Part shown: in pieces, positions 8,754-17,726 of the stretch | Layout of the letters: the number at the start of each line of letters is the position of its first letter | Numbering within the stretch: the first letter of the stretch is position 1 | NCBI RefSeq assembly: GCF_017086365.1 | Contig: NZ_CP070969.1 | Location: 2,294,001 to 2,358,000, forward strand | From: Paenibacillus tianjinensis | GTDB lineage: Bacteria; Bacillota; Bacilli; Paenibacillales; Paenibacillaceae | Direction of reading: 5' to 3' | Length of the DNA stretch: 64,000 nt | Made by a program: the position numbers and the translations under genes | Notes under the pieces: generated by a model | Databases searched by the model: none | What the model was told of the DNA's origin: nothing | What the model saw: the letters and a program-made list of their open reading frames with translations, nothing else

Positions 8754-11204
8754 GTGCTTGATGTTATCGCTATAGGAGAAGTGTTGATAGACTTTACTCC
8801 GGCAGGCCGTTCGGCAGGGGGTAACGAGCAGTTTGAATGCAATCCGGGAGGGGCTCCGGCTAACGTAGCTGCTGCCCTATCGCGGTTGGGTGCCAAATCT
8901 GCACTCATTAGCAAGGTCGGGGAGGATCAGTTCGGTTCCTTGCTGCACAATACCCTGCTAGGCAGCGGTGTGGATGTGTCAGAGGTTTCTTATACGAAGG
9001 AAGCGAGTACAACGCTGGCCTTTGTTCATCTGGATGATATAGGAGACCGTTCGTTCAGCTTCTTCCGGAAGCCGGGAGCAGATACCTTCTTACAATCGGA
9101 GGATGTCCCGCTTGAGCGGATCGAAAGCTGCAAGGCTCTTCATTTTGGCTCATTGTCCATGACCCATGAACCCGCCCGTACGGCAACCAAGACAGCAGTG
9201 CTTAAGGCTAAGGAATCAGGAGTTTTGCTCTCATTCGATCCTAATATCCGGTTTGCGTTATGGAAGAACAGGGAGGAAGCCAGAGAGAATATTTTTTGGG
9301 GCATGAATTATGCCGATATTCTGAAAATATCAGAAGAAGAGCTTTCTTTTATCACTGGGACCAGCGATGTTGAAAAAGGCTCACTAGAGCTGCAGCAGCA
9401 ATTCGATATCAAGTTGATTGTCGTCACTTTGGCAGATAAAGGCTGCTATTACCGTTTGGCTGGTCAGGATGGGTATGTGCCGGGGTTTAAGGTTAAGGCG
9501 ATCGACACGACAGGAGCCGGTGATGCTTTTCTGGGCTGCCTGTTATATAAAATTCTCGAAAACGGAAGTTCTTTGCACGAACTAACCAGCCAGCAAATGA
9601 TTAGTATGCTGACTTTTGCCAATGCCGGCGGAGCGTTAGTAACCACACGGAAGGGGGCTCTTGGGTCCATGCCGACGACAGATGAGATTACCCGGATGAT
9701 AGAGTCCAATCAACAGAATAATGACGATCGTTTCAGACCGGGGTTTCATTTCTCACCCCCCGCTAACTGGGCTAATGATCCAAACGGATTAGTCTATTAT
9801 GAGGGAAGCTATCATCTCTTCTATCAATATCATCCATATAGCAATAAGTGGGGTCCTATGCACTGGGGCCATGCTATAAGTAAAGACCTGGTTCAGTGGC
9901 AGCATGAGCCTATTGCTTTGTTCCCGGATGAGCATGGAGCTATTTTTTCCGGCTGCTGTGTAGTGGACTGGAAGAATAGCAGCGGATTGTTCGTAGATTC
10001 CCATGGACTCGTCGCGATTTTTACCCATGCCGATACCCATCCGGTAACCGGCCAGCCGCGGCAGCGGCAGAGCTTGGCGTACAGCAGCGATAAGGGACAG
10101 ACTTGGCACAAGTATGACGGGAATCCTGTACTCGCCGAGGATGATCTGATCGACTTCCGGGATCCGAAGGTGTTCTGGCATCCGCAAAGCGAGCGATGGA
10201 TTATGGCAATTGTTGCGGGAGACCACGCACGGTTCTATGCATCTCCCAATTTGCTTGAATGGACGCTGACCGGTGAATTCGGTAAAGGAGAAGGGTCCCA
10301 CGACGGTGTGTGGGAATGCCCGGATCTGTTTGAGCTGCCGGTGGATAACACCGGGCGTACCAAATGGGTACTCATTATTAGCATTGGAGACAATCCGAAC
10401 TGTCCGGAAGGATCACGAACGCAATATTTTATCGGGGAGTTCGACGGAAATACGTTTGTGAATGACAATCCGGCCGATCATATCCTGTGGCTGGATCATG
10501 GCAGAGATAACTATGCGGGGGTTACCTGGTCGGATGTCCCTCAGGAGGATGGACGCCGGATATTGATCGGATGGATGAGCAACTGGAAATATGCCAACGA
10601 GACCCCTACTGGTTCCTGGAGAGGTGCCATGACGCTTCCTCGCGTATTGTCACTGGCCAGCAAAGACGGAAATGTAGTTCTGATTCAAGCACCTGTCCGG
10701 GAAGTCGAGCAGCTGCGCAAGGAATTCATGAGCTGGAGTGGAATCACAGTTACTCCGGCAGCCCCTTTTATACAGAAAATGAATGAAGATCTGCTGGAAA
10801 TCGAAGCGGATATCGATCTCCGCTCCGGTAGTGAATTTCATATTAGGCTGAAATCCTCCGGACTGAGTGAGATTGTTATCGGATACGACCCTGCTAAGGA
10901 GTGGCTGTTCATCGACCGTTCCAATTCAGGGGTGACGGATTTCCACCCTTCATTTGCAAGCAAGCACGGTGCCAAAATGGTTTCGAAGAATGGAAAGATC
11001 AAGCTGCAGATCTGGGTGGACCGCAATGCGGTGGAAGTGTACGCAGATCATGGAATGGTTGTATTGACAGATCAAATTTTCCTTGATGCTCCAATGGATA
11101 GAGTTGAAGTAAGTACACAATCTGGAGAAGCTGTATTGGATTCGCTTCAGATTCATACGCTTGAACCGATCCATATTCTAGGTGGAGGGAGGAATGAGGC
11201 ATGA
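8754..11204 (+). CDS. Fused fructokinase (PfkB) and GH32 beta-fructofuranosidase
   Basis: 816 aa from GTG 8754 behind GGTGGGGA. Residues 1-315 are a complete PfkB/ribokinase-type fructokinase: N-terminal GEVLIDFTP, the GGAPANVA substrate loop, and DTTGAGDAF with catalytic Asp257. A short Asn/Asp-rich linker (about 315-325) leads into a complete GH32 enzyme (326-816): WANDPNG with nucleophile Asp342, FRDP with Asp470, and WECPD with acid/base Glu521, then the C-terminal beta-sandwich. No signal peptide, so it should act in the cytoplasm. It would hydrolyse imported sucrose or fructo-oligosaccharide and phosphorylate the fructose released. There is no stop codon or frame change at the junction. 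The next gene overlaps its end by 4 bp. Confidence 0.93.
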   Translation: MLDVIAIGEVLIDFTPAGRSAGGNEQFECNPGGAPANVAAALSRLGAKSALISKVGEDQFGSLLHNTLLGSGVDVSEVSYTKEASTTLAFVHLDDIGDRSFSFFRKPGADTFLQSEDVPLERIESCKALHFGSLSMTHEPARTATKTAVLKAKESGVLLSFDPNIRFALWKNREEARENIFWGMNYADILKISEEELSFITGTSDVEKGSLELQQQFDIKLIVVTLADKGCYYRLAGQDGYVPGFKVKAIDTTGAGDAFLGCLLYKILENGSSLHELTSQQMISMLTFANAGGALVTTRKGALGSMPTTDEITRMIESNQQNNDDRFRPGFHFSPPANWANDPNGLVYYEGSYHLFYQYHPYSNKWGPMHWGHAISKDLVQWQHEPIALFPDEHGAIFSGCCVVDWKNSSGLFVDSHGLVAIFTHADTHPVTGQPRQRQSLAYSSDKGQTWHKYDGNPVLAEDDLIDFRDPKVFWHPQSERWIMAIVAGDHARFYASPNLLEWTLTGEFGKGEGSHDGVWECPDLFELPVDNTGRTKWVLIISIGDNPNCPEGSRTQYFIGEFDGNTFVNDNPADHILWLDHGRDNYAGVTWSDVPQEDGRRILIGWMSNWKYANETPTGSWRGAMTLPRVLSLASKDGNVVLIQAPVREVEQLRKEFMSWSGITVTPAAPFIQKMNEDLLEIEADIDLRSGSEFHIRLKSSGLSEIVIGYDPAKEWLFIDRSNSGVTDFHPSFASKHGAKMVSKNGKIKLQIWVDRNAVEVYADHGMVVLTDQIFLDAPMDRVEVSTQSGEAVLDSLQIHTLEPIHILGGGRNEA

Positions 11205-13480
11205 GCCGTATGAACGGCGACCAAGGATTAATGATGCATTGGGCCTTTGATGAAGGCAGCGGAGTAAGCACCCTGGAGAGCGTATCCCAGGTCCGGGACG
11301 AGATACAGTCCGTATTCAATCAAGCAGCGTTTACCGAATGGTCCGGTCCGCAGTGGAGACAGGGAGTCTCGGGAAGCGGACTTCTGTTCGACGGTTATTC
11401 TACCGCGATCGTCCATCCGGTCCATGAAGAAGAGACGGGAGGCGGGCATAACCCCCTATCGGCTCTTAGTATCGGGGTATGGGTAGCTCCGCGCTCCTAC
11501 GACTTAGGCCATGAAGGCAAGCTGACTGCTATAGTGAACCGCCACAATATGAAGCGCAAGCAGGGTTATCTGCTTGGCCTGTTCCGGCACGGCTCCTGGT
11601 CCTTCCAGGTCGGGTTGGAAGGAGGAGAGTGGAAGGAGCTATGGTCACCGGATGGTTATGAACTGCCCAAGAACGAATGGTCATACGTTAATGCTGTGTT
11701 CGATGGCAACGGGGGCGAACTCAAGCTGTATTTGAACGGCAGTGAGATTGCTTCAACTGACTTGCCCCGCGGTTCCAGTATTGCAGAGGCATCGGGCACG
11801 GAGCTGCTCATCGGCAAGAATAATCACAGCAGCCTGCTGGCTGGAGTCTTTAGCCTTCAGATGTTCAGCGGAATCCTCGATGAGCTGAAGATTTATAACC
11901 GGGCCTTAAGTGCAGAGGAAGTGGCTGCTTCTTACTGGCAGGTGCTGGATTCCGGACATGGAGGTGCCCGGCCGCAAGTGCCATATGAGGAGATCAGGCT
12001 GGACCGGACACCACTGCTGTCGGACCGGCATAGACCGCAGTATCATGTCAGCCCGCCTGCTCATTGGATGAACGAACCTCATGCGCCGGTTTATTTTGAC
12101 GGGCAATATCATCTGTTCTATCAGCATAATCCGTTGGGTCCGTTCTTTTATCATATTCATTGGGGACATTGGGTGAGTAAGGATCTGGTCCACTGGCGTG
12201 ATCTCCCCGTAGCCCTGGCACCGGATAAAGATCAGCTGGCACCCGACGGAATCTGGTCGGGAAGCGCGACTTATGATGCAGACGGACTGCCTGTCCTGTT
12301 CTTTACGGCGGGAAATGACAGTGCTTCTCCGAATCAGAGTGTTGCGCTTGCCCGGAGCACTTATGCTCAGGATGGAGACCCGGATCTGGTGCAATGGATT
12401 AAACATCCGGAGCCGCTCATCGTACAAAAGAAGGGAATGGGCGCATTCGGAGATTTCCGCGATCCCTTCGTATGGAAGGATGAAGACGGCTGGTATGCAC
12501 TGGTCGGTTCGGGGATTGAAGGCGGTGGCGGAGCCGCATTGGCATTTGAATCACAGGATATGCTGAATTGGACGTACAAAGGGTCATTCTTTGAAGCGGA
12601 TATTCAGCAGTTCCCTTATCTTGGGCCGATATGGGAGCTACCTGTATTTCTTCCCCTTGGCAGTGACAAGCAAGGTGTGAGCAAGTATCTCCTGCTGGTC
12701 AGTCCTGTAGGAAAAGGCGCCGATGTCGAGGTGTACTATTGGATCGGACAGCTGGACAAGCACAATCTGTCCTTCCTCCCGGATCAGGAGGAACCTCAAT
12801 TGATTGATGTAGGTGATTTCCATTTTACCGGTCCTAGCGGCATGGTGGATCCGAAGACGGGCAGAAATATCATCTTTACAATCGCGCAGGGTGACCGCAC
12901 ATCCGAGCTGGAATACCAAGCGGGCTGGGCCCATAACGGCGGCTTGCCGTTAAGCGTGTATTTGCGGGAGGATGGACGGCTGGGCATCGAGCCGGTTCAG
13001 GAGCTGCAATCGCTGCGCGGCGAGAAGCGGTTATCGTTCCGGGACAAGTCATTGGCCGAAGCAAATGATCTCCTCAAGGCTGTTCAGGGTGATATGCTTG
13101 AGATTCAATTAGAACTGGAGCGGGGCAGTGCCCGGCAGCTCGGAATCAAGGTCCGCTGCACACCGGATGGAGAAGAAGAGACGCTGCTGTATTATGATTT
13201 TAATGAAGCCATGCTCCTGGTTGACCGGACGAAAACGACACTGCATCCGGGAGAAAGGTGCAGAGGGGTCCAAGGCGGTAAGCTGGAGCTTCCGGGAGAG
13301 AATCTGAAGCTTCACATCTATTTGGACCGCTCCATGGTCGAAGCCTATGCCAACGGATTAAAAAGCCTGACGACCCGTGTGTATCCGAGCCGGAAGGATG
13401 CCTTGGGGCTGGAGATCTGGGGAGACGGAGAGCCGCTTATTAAATCTATGGAAATATGGAACATGCAGTCCATTTGGTAA
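11201..13480 (+). CDS. GH32-family protein with N-terminal LamG-like domain and altered nucleophile motif
   Basis: 759 aa from ATG 11201, overlapping the preceding gene by ATGA, so translation is probably coupled. Residues 1-245 look like a concanavalin/LamG-type beta-sandwich (LKLYLNGSEIA, ILDELKIYNRAL). From about 275 follows a GH32 propeller (HVSPPAHWMNEPHAPVYFDG) with FRDP Asp421 and WELP Glu479. The usual WMNDPNG nucleophile motif reads WMNEPHA, with Glu292 in place of Asp, and the EC motif lacks Cys. The RDP and acid/base residues are kept, so it may be a fructoside enzyme with different linkage or transfer specificity, or a binding protein. No signal peptide; cytoplasmic. Confidence 0.88.
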   Translation: MSRMNGDQGLMMHWAFDEGSGVSTLESVSQVRDEIQSVFNQAAFTEWSGPQWRQGVSGSGLLFDGYSTAIVHPVHEEETGGGHNPLSALSIGVWVAPRSYDLGHEGKLTAIVNRHNMKRKQGYLLGLFRHGSWSFQVGLEGGEWKELWSPDGYELPKNEWSYVNAVFDGNGGELKLYLNGSEIASTDLPRGSSIAEASGTELLIGKNNHSSLLAGVFSLQMFSGILDELKIYNRALSAEEVAASYWQVLDSGHGGARPQVPYEEIRLDRTPLLSDRHRPQYHVSPPAHWMNEPHAPVYFDGQYHLFYQHNPLGPFFYHIHWGHWVSKDLVHWRDLPVALAPDKDQLAPDGIWSGSATYDADGLPVLFFTAGNDSASPNQSVALARSTYAQDGDPDLVQWIKHPEPLIVQKKGMGAFGDFRDPFVWKDEDGWYALVGSGIEGGGGAALAFESQDMLNWTYKGSFFEADIQQFPYLGPIWELPVFLPLGSDKQGVSKYLLLVSPVGKGADVEVYYWIGQLDKHNLSFLPDQEEPQLIDVGDFHFTGPSGMVDPKTGRNIIFTIAQGDRTSELEYQAGWAHNGGLPLSVYLREDGRLGIEPVQELQSLRGEKRLSFRDKSLAEANDLLKAVQGDMLEIQLELERGSARQLGIKVRCTPDGEEETLLYYDFNEAMLLVDRTKTTLHPGERCRGVQGGKLELPGENLKLHIYLDRSMVEAYANGLKSLTTRVYPSRKDALGLEIWGDGEPLIKSMEIWNMQSIW

Positions 13481-13481
13481 C

Positions 13482-13501
13482 AGAAGCGCTATGGCGCTTC
13501 T
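13482..13501 (+). terminator. Possible weak terminator after the GH32 operon
   Basis: An 8-bp stem (AGAAGCGC/GCGCTTCT) with a TATG loop directly follows the stop codon. The downstream T-run is poor, so termination would be weak or need the second hairpin at 13589. Confidence 0.4.
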
Positions 13502-13552
13502 TGCCATTTGGTTCTGAGAAAAAATCCTACAAATCATTTACACCCCTCTGAT

Positions 13553-13566
13553 TGAAAGCGCTTTAA
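13553..13566. promoter_or_regulatory. cre-like CcpA site
   Basis: TGAAAGCGCTTTAA matches the cre consensus TGWNANCGNTNWCA in 13 of 14 positions. It lies between the end of the fructan operon and the germination operon, an unusual place for a catabolite site, so its target is unclear. Confidence 0.4.
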
Positions 13567-13588
13567 TTGATTTCTCTCCTTTCCTAAC

Positions 13589-13634
13589 TGTCCCGTTGCA
13601 GAGAACTCTGCAAACGGGGCAGCTTTAGTTTTAA
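13589..13634 (+). terminator. Terminator between fructan and ger operons
   Basis: A GC-rich stem with a one-base bulge (13589-13602 pairing with 13607-13621, GAAC loop) is followed by GCTTTAGTTTTA. It probably ends the sugar operon before the germination genes. Confidence 0.6.
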
Positions 13635-13703
13635 ATCAGGAATAGTTTAGAACGATGCATAATTCCCTCTTTTACAGCAAATACCATCATGGGGGGATGC
13701 CGC

Positions 13704-15224
13704 ATGGAACAGCAAACAACCACAACCAGTAACCAAGGATTACCAGAAATGCTGTATCCGGATCTAGCGTATAACGTAGAGAGAATGCAGCTGGAGTTCT
13801 TGAATTGTTCAGATATTTTGTACCGGAATTGTAGCATCGGGGGACTTAACCGGGCGACACTTATTTATGTGGATGGGATGTGCGATGTCCAGGCAGTGGA
13901 TGAATTTGTACTGCAGCCGTTAATTGAGCATTTCCGCAGAAGCTCTATGGTGGATGAAGGCAGAGAGGTTGAACTGAAAGGGATTTTTATTCCGACGCTG
14001 AAAATTCGCATTGTATACGAAACGAAGGAAGTCATCAAAGCAGTCTTACGCGGTGAAACAGCAATATTAACGGAGGGCAATGCTTTTGCGATGATAGCCG
14101 ACCTGATCAAGATGGAGAAACGTGCGATTGAGGAACCCACCTCGGAGAAGGTTGTCCGCGGTCCGAGGGATGCGTTCATGGAGACACTTCGGACGAATAC
14201 CTCCCTACTCCGGCGGCGTCTCCGTTCCTCCCAGCTGAAGCTGGAGAGCATGACACTCGGCAATGTCACTGAAACGGATATTGTGATCGGCTACATGGAG
14301 GGTATTGTAAAGGAAAGTCTGGTTAAAGAAGTGAGAGCCCGTCTGCAGAAAATCCAAATCGACGGAATTATTCATTCCAGCAATATCGAAGAATTTATTG
14401 AGGATAATGTGTTCTCGCCTTTTCCGCAGATTCAGAATACAGAGCGGCCCGATGTAGCAGTCTCCAGTCTGCTTGAAGGCAAGGTAATTATTATCACGGA
14501 TAATACACCGTTTGTCCTTATTGTACCGATGACCTACTGGTCCGGCCTTCAGGCTGCAGACGATTATACAGACAGGTATATTTACGCTACCTTTGTGCGC
14601 TGGATCAGGTATACCTTTGTGCACACTTCATTGCTGCTTCCCTCCCTGTATGTGGCATTGACGACCTACCATCTGCAGGTTATTCCAACACCGCTTGTAG
14701 TCAGTATTGCATCAGCACGGGAGGGGGTTCCTCTGCCGGCAGTTATTGAGGCTCTAATTATGGAGTTTATTTTTGAGGGACTGCGCGAAGCCGGGCTCAG
14801 GCTGCCACAGCAGGTTGGTCCTGCGGTCAGTATTGCCGGAGCACTTGTTATTGGACAAGCGGTAGTTGCTGCCGGAATTATATCCACCCCTATGGTTATT
14901 ATCGTTTCTTTGACGGGAATCGCCTCCTTTGCTTTTCCGCTGTATAACCTCGGAACTGCCTACCGGATGCTCAGATTCCCTTTACTGGTCGCTGCCGGAG
15001 TACTTGGATTTTACGGGATCGTTTTATTTCTCATCGCGCTTTCGGTGCATATGGTGACGCTGAAGCCCTTTGGCGTGCCTTACATGGCACCTTATGCACC
15101 CATGGCACCCGGCAATCTGAACGATGTGCTTGTACGTGCACCCAAACCAAGGATGCGCAGGCTGCTGCCTTGGCTGGCCAAGAGCAAGGGCAAGTCCGAA
15201 CGCTTCCCCAAACGTACCAAATAA
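13704..15224 (+). CDS. gerKA: Spore germinant receptor subunit A (GerA/GerKA family)
   Basis: 506 aa from ATG 13704, preceded by GGGGGGA; the in-frame ATG at 13689 overlaps that site. A large hydrophilic N-terminal region (about 1-270) is followed by several membrane spans and a basic C-terminal tail, the usual GerA-type layout. With the two following genes it forms an A-C-B operon in the same order as Bacillus subtilis gerK. In the family, the A, B and C proteins form an inner-spore-membrane receptor/channel for nutrient germinants. The germinant cannot be read from sequence. Confidence 0.93.
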   Translation: MEQQTTTTSNQGLPEMLYPDLAYNVERMQLEFLNCSDILYRNCSIGGLNRATLIYVDGMCDVQAVDEFVLQPLIEHFRRSSMVDEGREVELKGIFIPTLKIRIVYETKEVIKAVLRGETAILTEGNAFAMIADLIKMEKRAIEEPTSEKVVRGPRDAFMETLRTNTSLLRRRLRSSQLKLESMTLGNVTETDIVIGYMEGIVKESLVKEVRARLQKIQIDGIIHSSNIEEFIEDNVFSPFPQIQNTERPDVAVSSLLEGKVIIITDNTPFVLIVPMTYWSGLQAADDYTDRYIYATFVRWIRYTFVHTSLLLPSLYVALTTYHLQVIPTPLVVSIASAREGVPLPAVIEALIMEFIFEGLREAGLRLPQQVGPAVSIAGALVIGQAVVAAGIISTPMVIIVSLTGIASFAFPLYNLGTAYRMLRFPLLVAAGVLGFYGIVLFLIALSVHMVTLKPFGVPYMAPYAPMAPGNLNDVLVRAPKPRMRRLLPWLAKSKGKSERFPKRTK

Positions 15225-15248
15225 CAGGCAGGAAAGGGATATGGGCGT

Positions 15249-16508
15249 ATGTTCAGGAAAGTAATCGTGATCTCCGTCGCCATGTCGCTTATTCTCACCG
15301 GATGTTGGGACCGTCAAGAGTTGAACGACCAGGCTATTATCCTGGGCTGGGGCATGGATCTGATGGAGGATGGAGAGTACTTGGCGACAGCCAACCTGGT
15401 GCTTCCGCTTGCTTCCAAATCGGGAGGGCAGCAAGGCGGGGAACAGGGGGGCCGTTCCGGGTTCATGACGGAGAGTGCTTACGGCAAAAATAACAGGGAT
15501 GCTGAACAGAATATGCAAAGAAAGTTATCGCGGGTGCTTTTCCCGGGGCACCGGCGGAACATCTTTATCGGGGAGAAGCTGGCGGAGCAGGGTGTTTTTT
15601 CTATCCTGGACGAGTATGGCAGAAGTCCGATGGTCCGCCCGAGGGCGAATATTTTTGTCGTCAGGAAGGGGACTGCGCAGGAGGCGATGAGTCTGGCTTA
15701 CCAGTTGGAGACCAATCCGGCGATTGCTGTGCAGAAAATTCAAGAGAAGAGCGGGGCGCCGATAAGCCGGTCACTGCTGGATTTTTTCATCTCGGCCAAC
15801 GGCACCGGTTGTGGGATAATGCCTGCGCTCACCATTCTGCAGCCGGAAGTAAACATCGGCAAAAAGAGCAAGAATGACAGCCCGCCGCAAACGACTCTCG
15901 GGATATACGGTGCGGCTGTATTTAACAGTCAGCTGAAGCTGGCAGGATACCTGAAATATGATGAATACTGGGTCAGACTATGGATTGCAAACAAGCTGGC
16001 ATTACGGAGTTTTACTACCATTATCAATTCGGTCGATGCGGATAAACCAGGCGGAGCAGCATCGGATGCCCTATCCGGAGCAAGTCGGGGGAAGACTGTA
16101 AGTGTAAGTGTGGATACCTTCAAAAGCCAAATTACACCCATTTTTAGAGGCGATCAGCCAAGCTTCCGGATTCAGCTGGAGGGCAAGGGATTTATTGAAG
16201 AAAATAACTCCCCGCTGAATCTCTCTAAACCGGCAAATGTAAAGAAAGTAGAAGCCCGGATGAACCAATATCTTGAAGAGAAGATCAGAAGAGTCGTCAC
16301 GAAAGTGCAAAAGGACTTCAAATGCGATATCTTTGGACTCGGAGATACGATTCACCGCCGCCATCCTTACCGTTGGAAGAAGCTTGCTGCTGACTGGGAG
16401 ACGATATTTCCGGACATGGAGCTGGACATCACCGTCAAGCTAAATCTGACCGGAACGGGGCTTACAGGAGAATCCCTGCTCCCTACGAGAGAAGGCGGTG
16501 AGAAGTAG
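15249..16508 (+). CDS. gerKC: Spore germination lipoprotein, Ger(x)C family
   Basis: 419 aa from ATG 15249, 24 bp after gerKA. A lipoprotein signal peptide ends in the lipobox LTGC with Cys19, followed by WDRQELNDQAIILGWGMD, the hallmark start of mature Ger(x)C proteins. The C subunit is the peripheral lipoprotein of the germinant receptor on the outer face of the inner spore membrane. Its stop codon directly abuts the start of the B-subunit gene. Confidence 0.94.
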   Translation: MFRKVIVISVAMSLILTGCWDRQELNDQAIILGWGMDLMEDGEYLATANLVLPLASKSGGQQGGEQGGRSGFMTESAYGKNNRDAEQNMQRKLSRVLFPGHRRNIFIGEKLAEQGVFSILDEYGRSPMVRPRANIFVVRKGTAQEAMSLAYQLETNPAIAVQKIQEKSGAPISRSLLDFFISANGTGCGIMPALTILQPEVNIGKKSKNDSPPQTTLGIYGAAVFNSQLKLAGYLKYDEYWVRLWIANKLALRSFTTIINSVDADKPGGAASDALSGASRGKTVSVSVDTFKSQITPIFRGDQPSFRIQLEGKGFIEENNSPLNLSKPANVKKVEARMNQYLEEKIRRVVTKVQKDFKCDIFGLGDTIHRRHPYRWKKLAADWETIFPDMELDITVKLNLTGTGLTGESLLPTREGGEK

Positions 16509-17606
16509 TTGAAGATCAATAACCGGCAGCTGTTCTGGATGATCTTGATGCTGGAGATCGGAATCAACCTGCTGATCACGATGACAGCAACGATTCAGAG
16601 TGCCAAGCAGGATTCCTGGATCTCCTATATTCTGGCTGGAGTCATGGGGCTGGTCATTACTTATGTTGCCGCCAAGCTCAGCTCTCGGTATCCCCGGCAG
16701 ACCTTGATAGAGTATAGTGCGGCGATTCTGGGAAAATGGGCCGGTAAGCTGATAGTCATCCCTTTTTTCCTTCAGTGGTTCTGGGTGATGAGTCTGATTC
16801 TGCGTGACGAATTCTTATTCATCCGCTTGAATGTCCTCTATAAGACACCTGCCTGGGTAATCATCGGGACCATGATTGGCGTCGTTTTCTATACCGTGTA
16901 CCATGGAGGGATTGAAGCCATCGGCAGGGTCAGTGAGCTATGGGGACCCATCCTGATGGTTATTCTTGTGCTCACTTTTGGTTTAACCGCCAATAATCTC
17001 AACTGGCCAATGCTCCTGCCTGTATATGCAGATACAGGGTTCGGGCCGATTGTGGAAGGAGCGCTTGCACCGGTGTCACTGCTGGGCGAAGCTGTCCTGC
17101 TCATGATGCTGTTCCCCTTTGTGGAGCATCCCGGAAAAGAAACACGAAAGGCGCTGCTCCTGGCAGTAGCCTTCTCCGCGGTACTGCTGCTGCTTGGCGT
17201 TCTGTGGGTCATTATGACCTTCGGTCCGGAAGTAAGCGGACGGCTGCAATTTCCTTTTTTTGAGATGGTTAAGCTGGTCTATCTGATGGAGTTTATTCAG
17301 AATATGGATATTTTTGTGATGGCTGTGTGGCTGGTTTCTATCTTTGTTAAACTGTCCATCGTCATGTTCATTACCAGCTATGGAGCCGCACAGTGGACCG
17401 GAAAGACCCGCAGTTGGAAAAAAGTCCTCTGGGGCGTGGCTCCGTTAACGTTCATCCTCACGATGCTGGTGATTACATTAAATCCTCCAGCCGGACTTCT
17501 GTTAAAAAGTGTCTGGATCAGATACGTGCTGCCGGTGAATATGGTTGCGATTCCGTTGCTTCTCCTGGTAGTATCTTCTATAAGAAAGAGAGTGAAGCGA
17601 CAGTAA
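16509..17606 (+). CDS. gerKB: Spore germinant receptor subunit B (GerB, APC-type permease)
   Basis: 365 aa from TTG 16509, directly after the gerKC stop codon, with GGCGGTGAGAAG as binding site. About ten membrane spans and the N-terminus KINNRQLFWMILMLEIG fit the endospore germination permease family (APC superfamily), whose members bind the germinant. It completes the A-C-B receptor operon. Expression in the forespore would be expected, but I could not find a convincing sigma-G promoter upstream. Confidence 0.93.
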   Translation: MKINNRQLFWMILMLEIGINLLITMTATIQSAKQDSWISYILAGVMGLVITYVAAKLSSRYPRQTLIEYSAAILGKWAGKLIVIPFFLQWFWVMSLILRDEFLFIRLNVLYKTPAWVIIGTMIGVVFYTVYHGGIEAIGRVSELWGPILMVILVLTFGLTANNLNWPMLLPVYADTGFGPIVEGALAPVSLLGEAVLLMMLFPFVEHPGKETRKALLLAVAFSAVLLLLGVLWVIMTFGPEVSGRLQFPFFEMVKLVYLMEFIQNMDIFVMAVWLVSIFVKLSIVMFITSYGAAQWTGKTRSWKKVLWGVAPLTFILTMLVITLNPPAGLLLKSVWIRYVLPVNMVAIPLLLLVVSSIRKRVKRQ

Positions 17607-17726
17607 TAAAATTAGCTTTCACTGAAAGTTTAACTAAACGGGCTCTATGATTTAACATCGCTTTAACATGCTTCATATGTTCGCGTGATATAACTGAAAC
17701 AATTGGTTATAAGAGGAGAAGATTAG

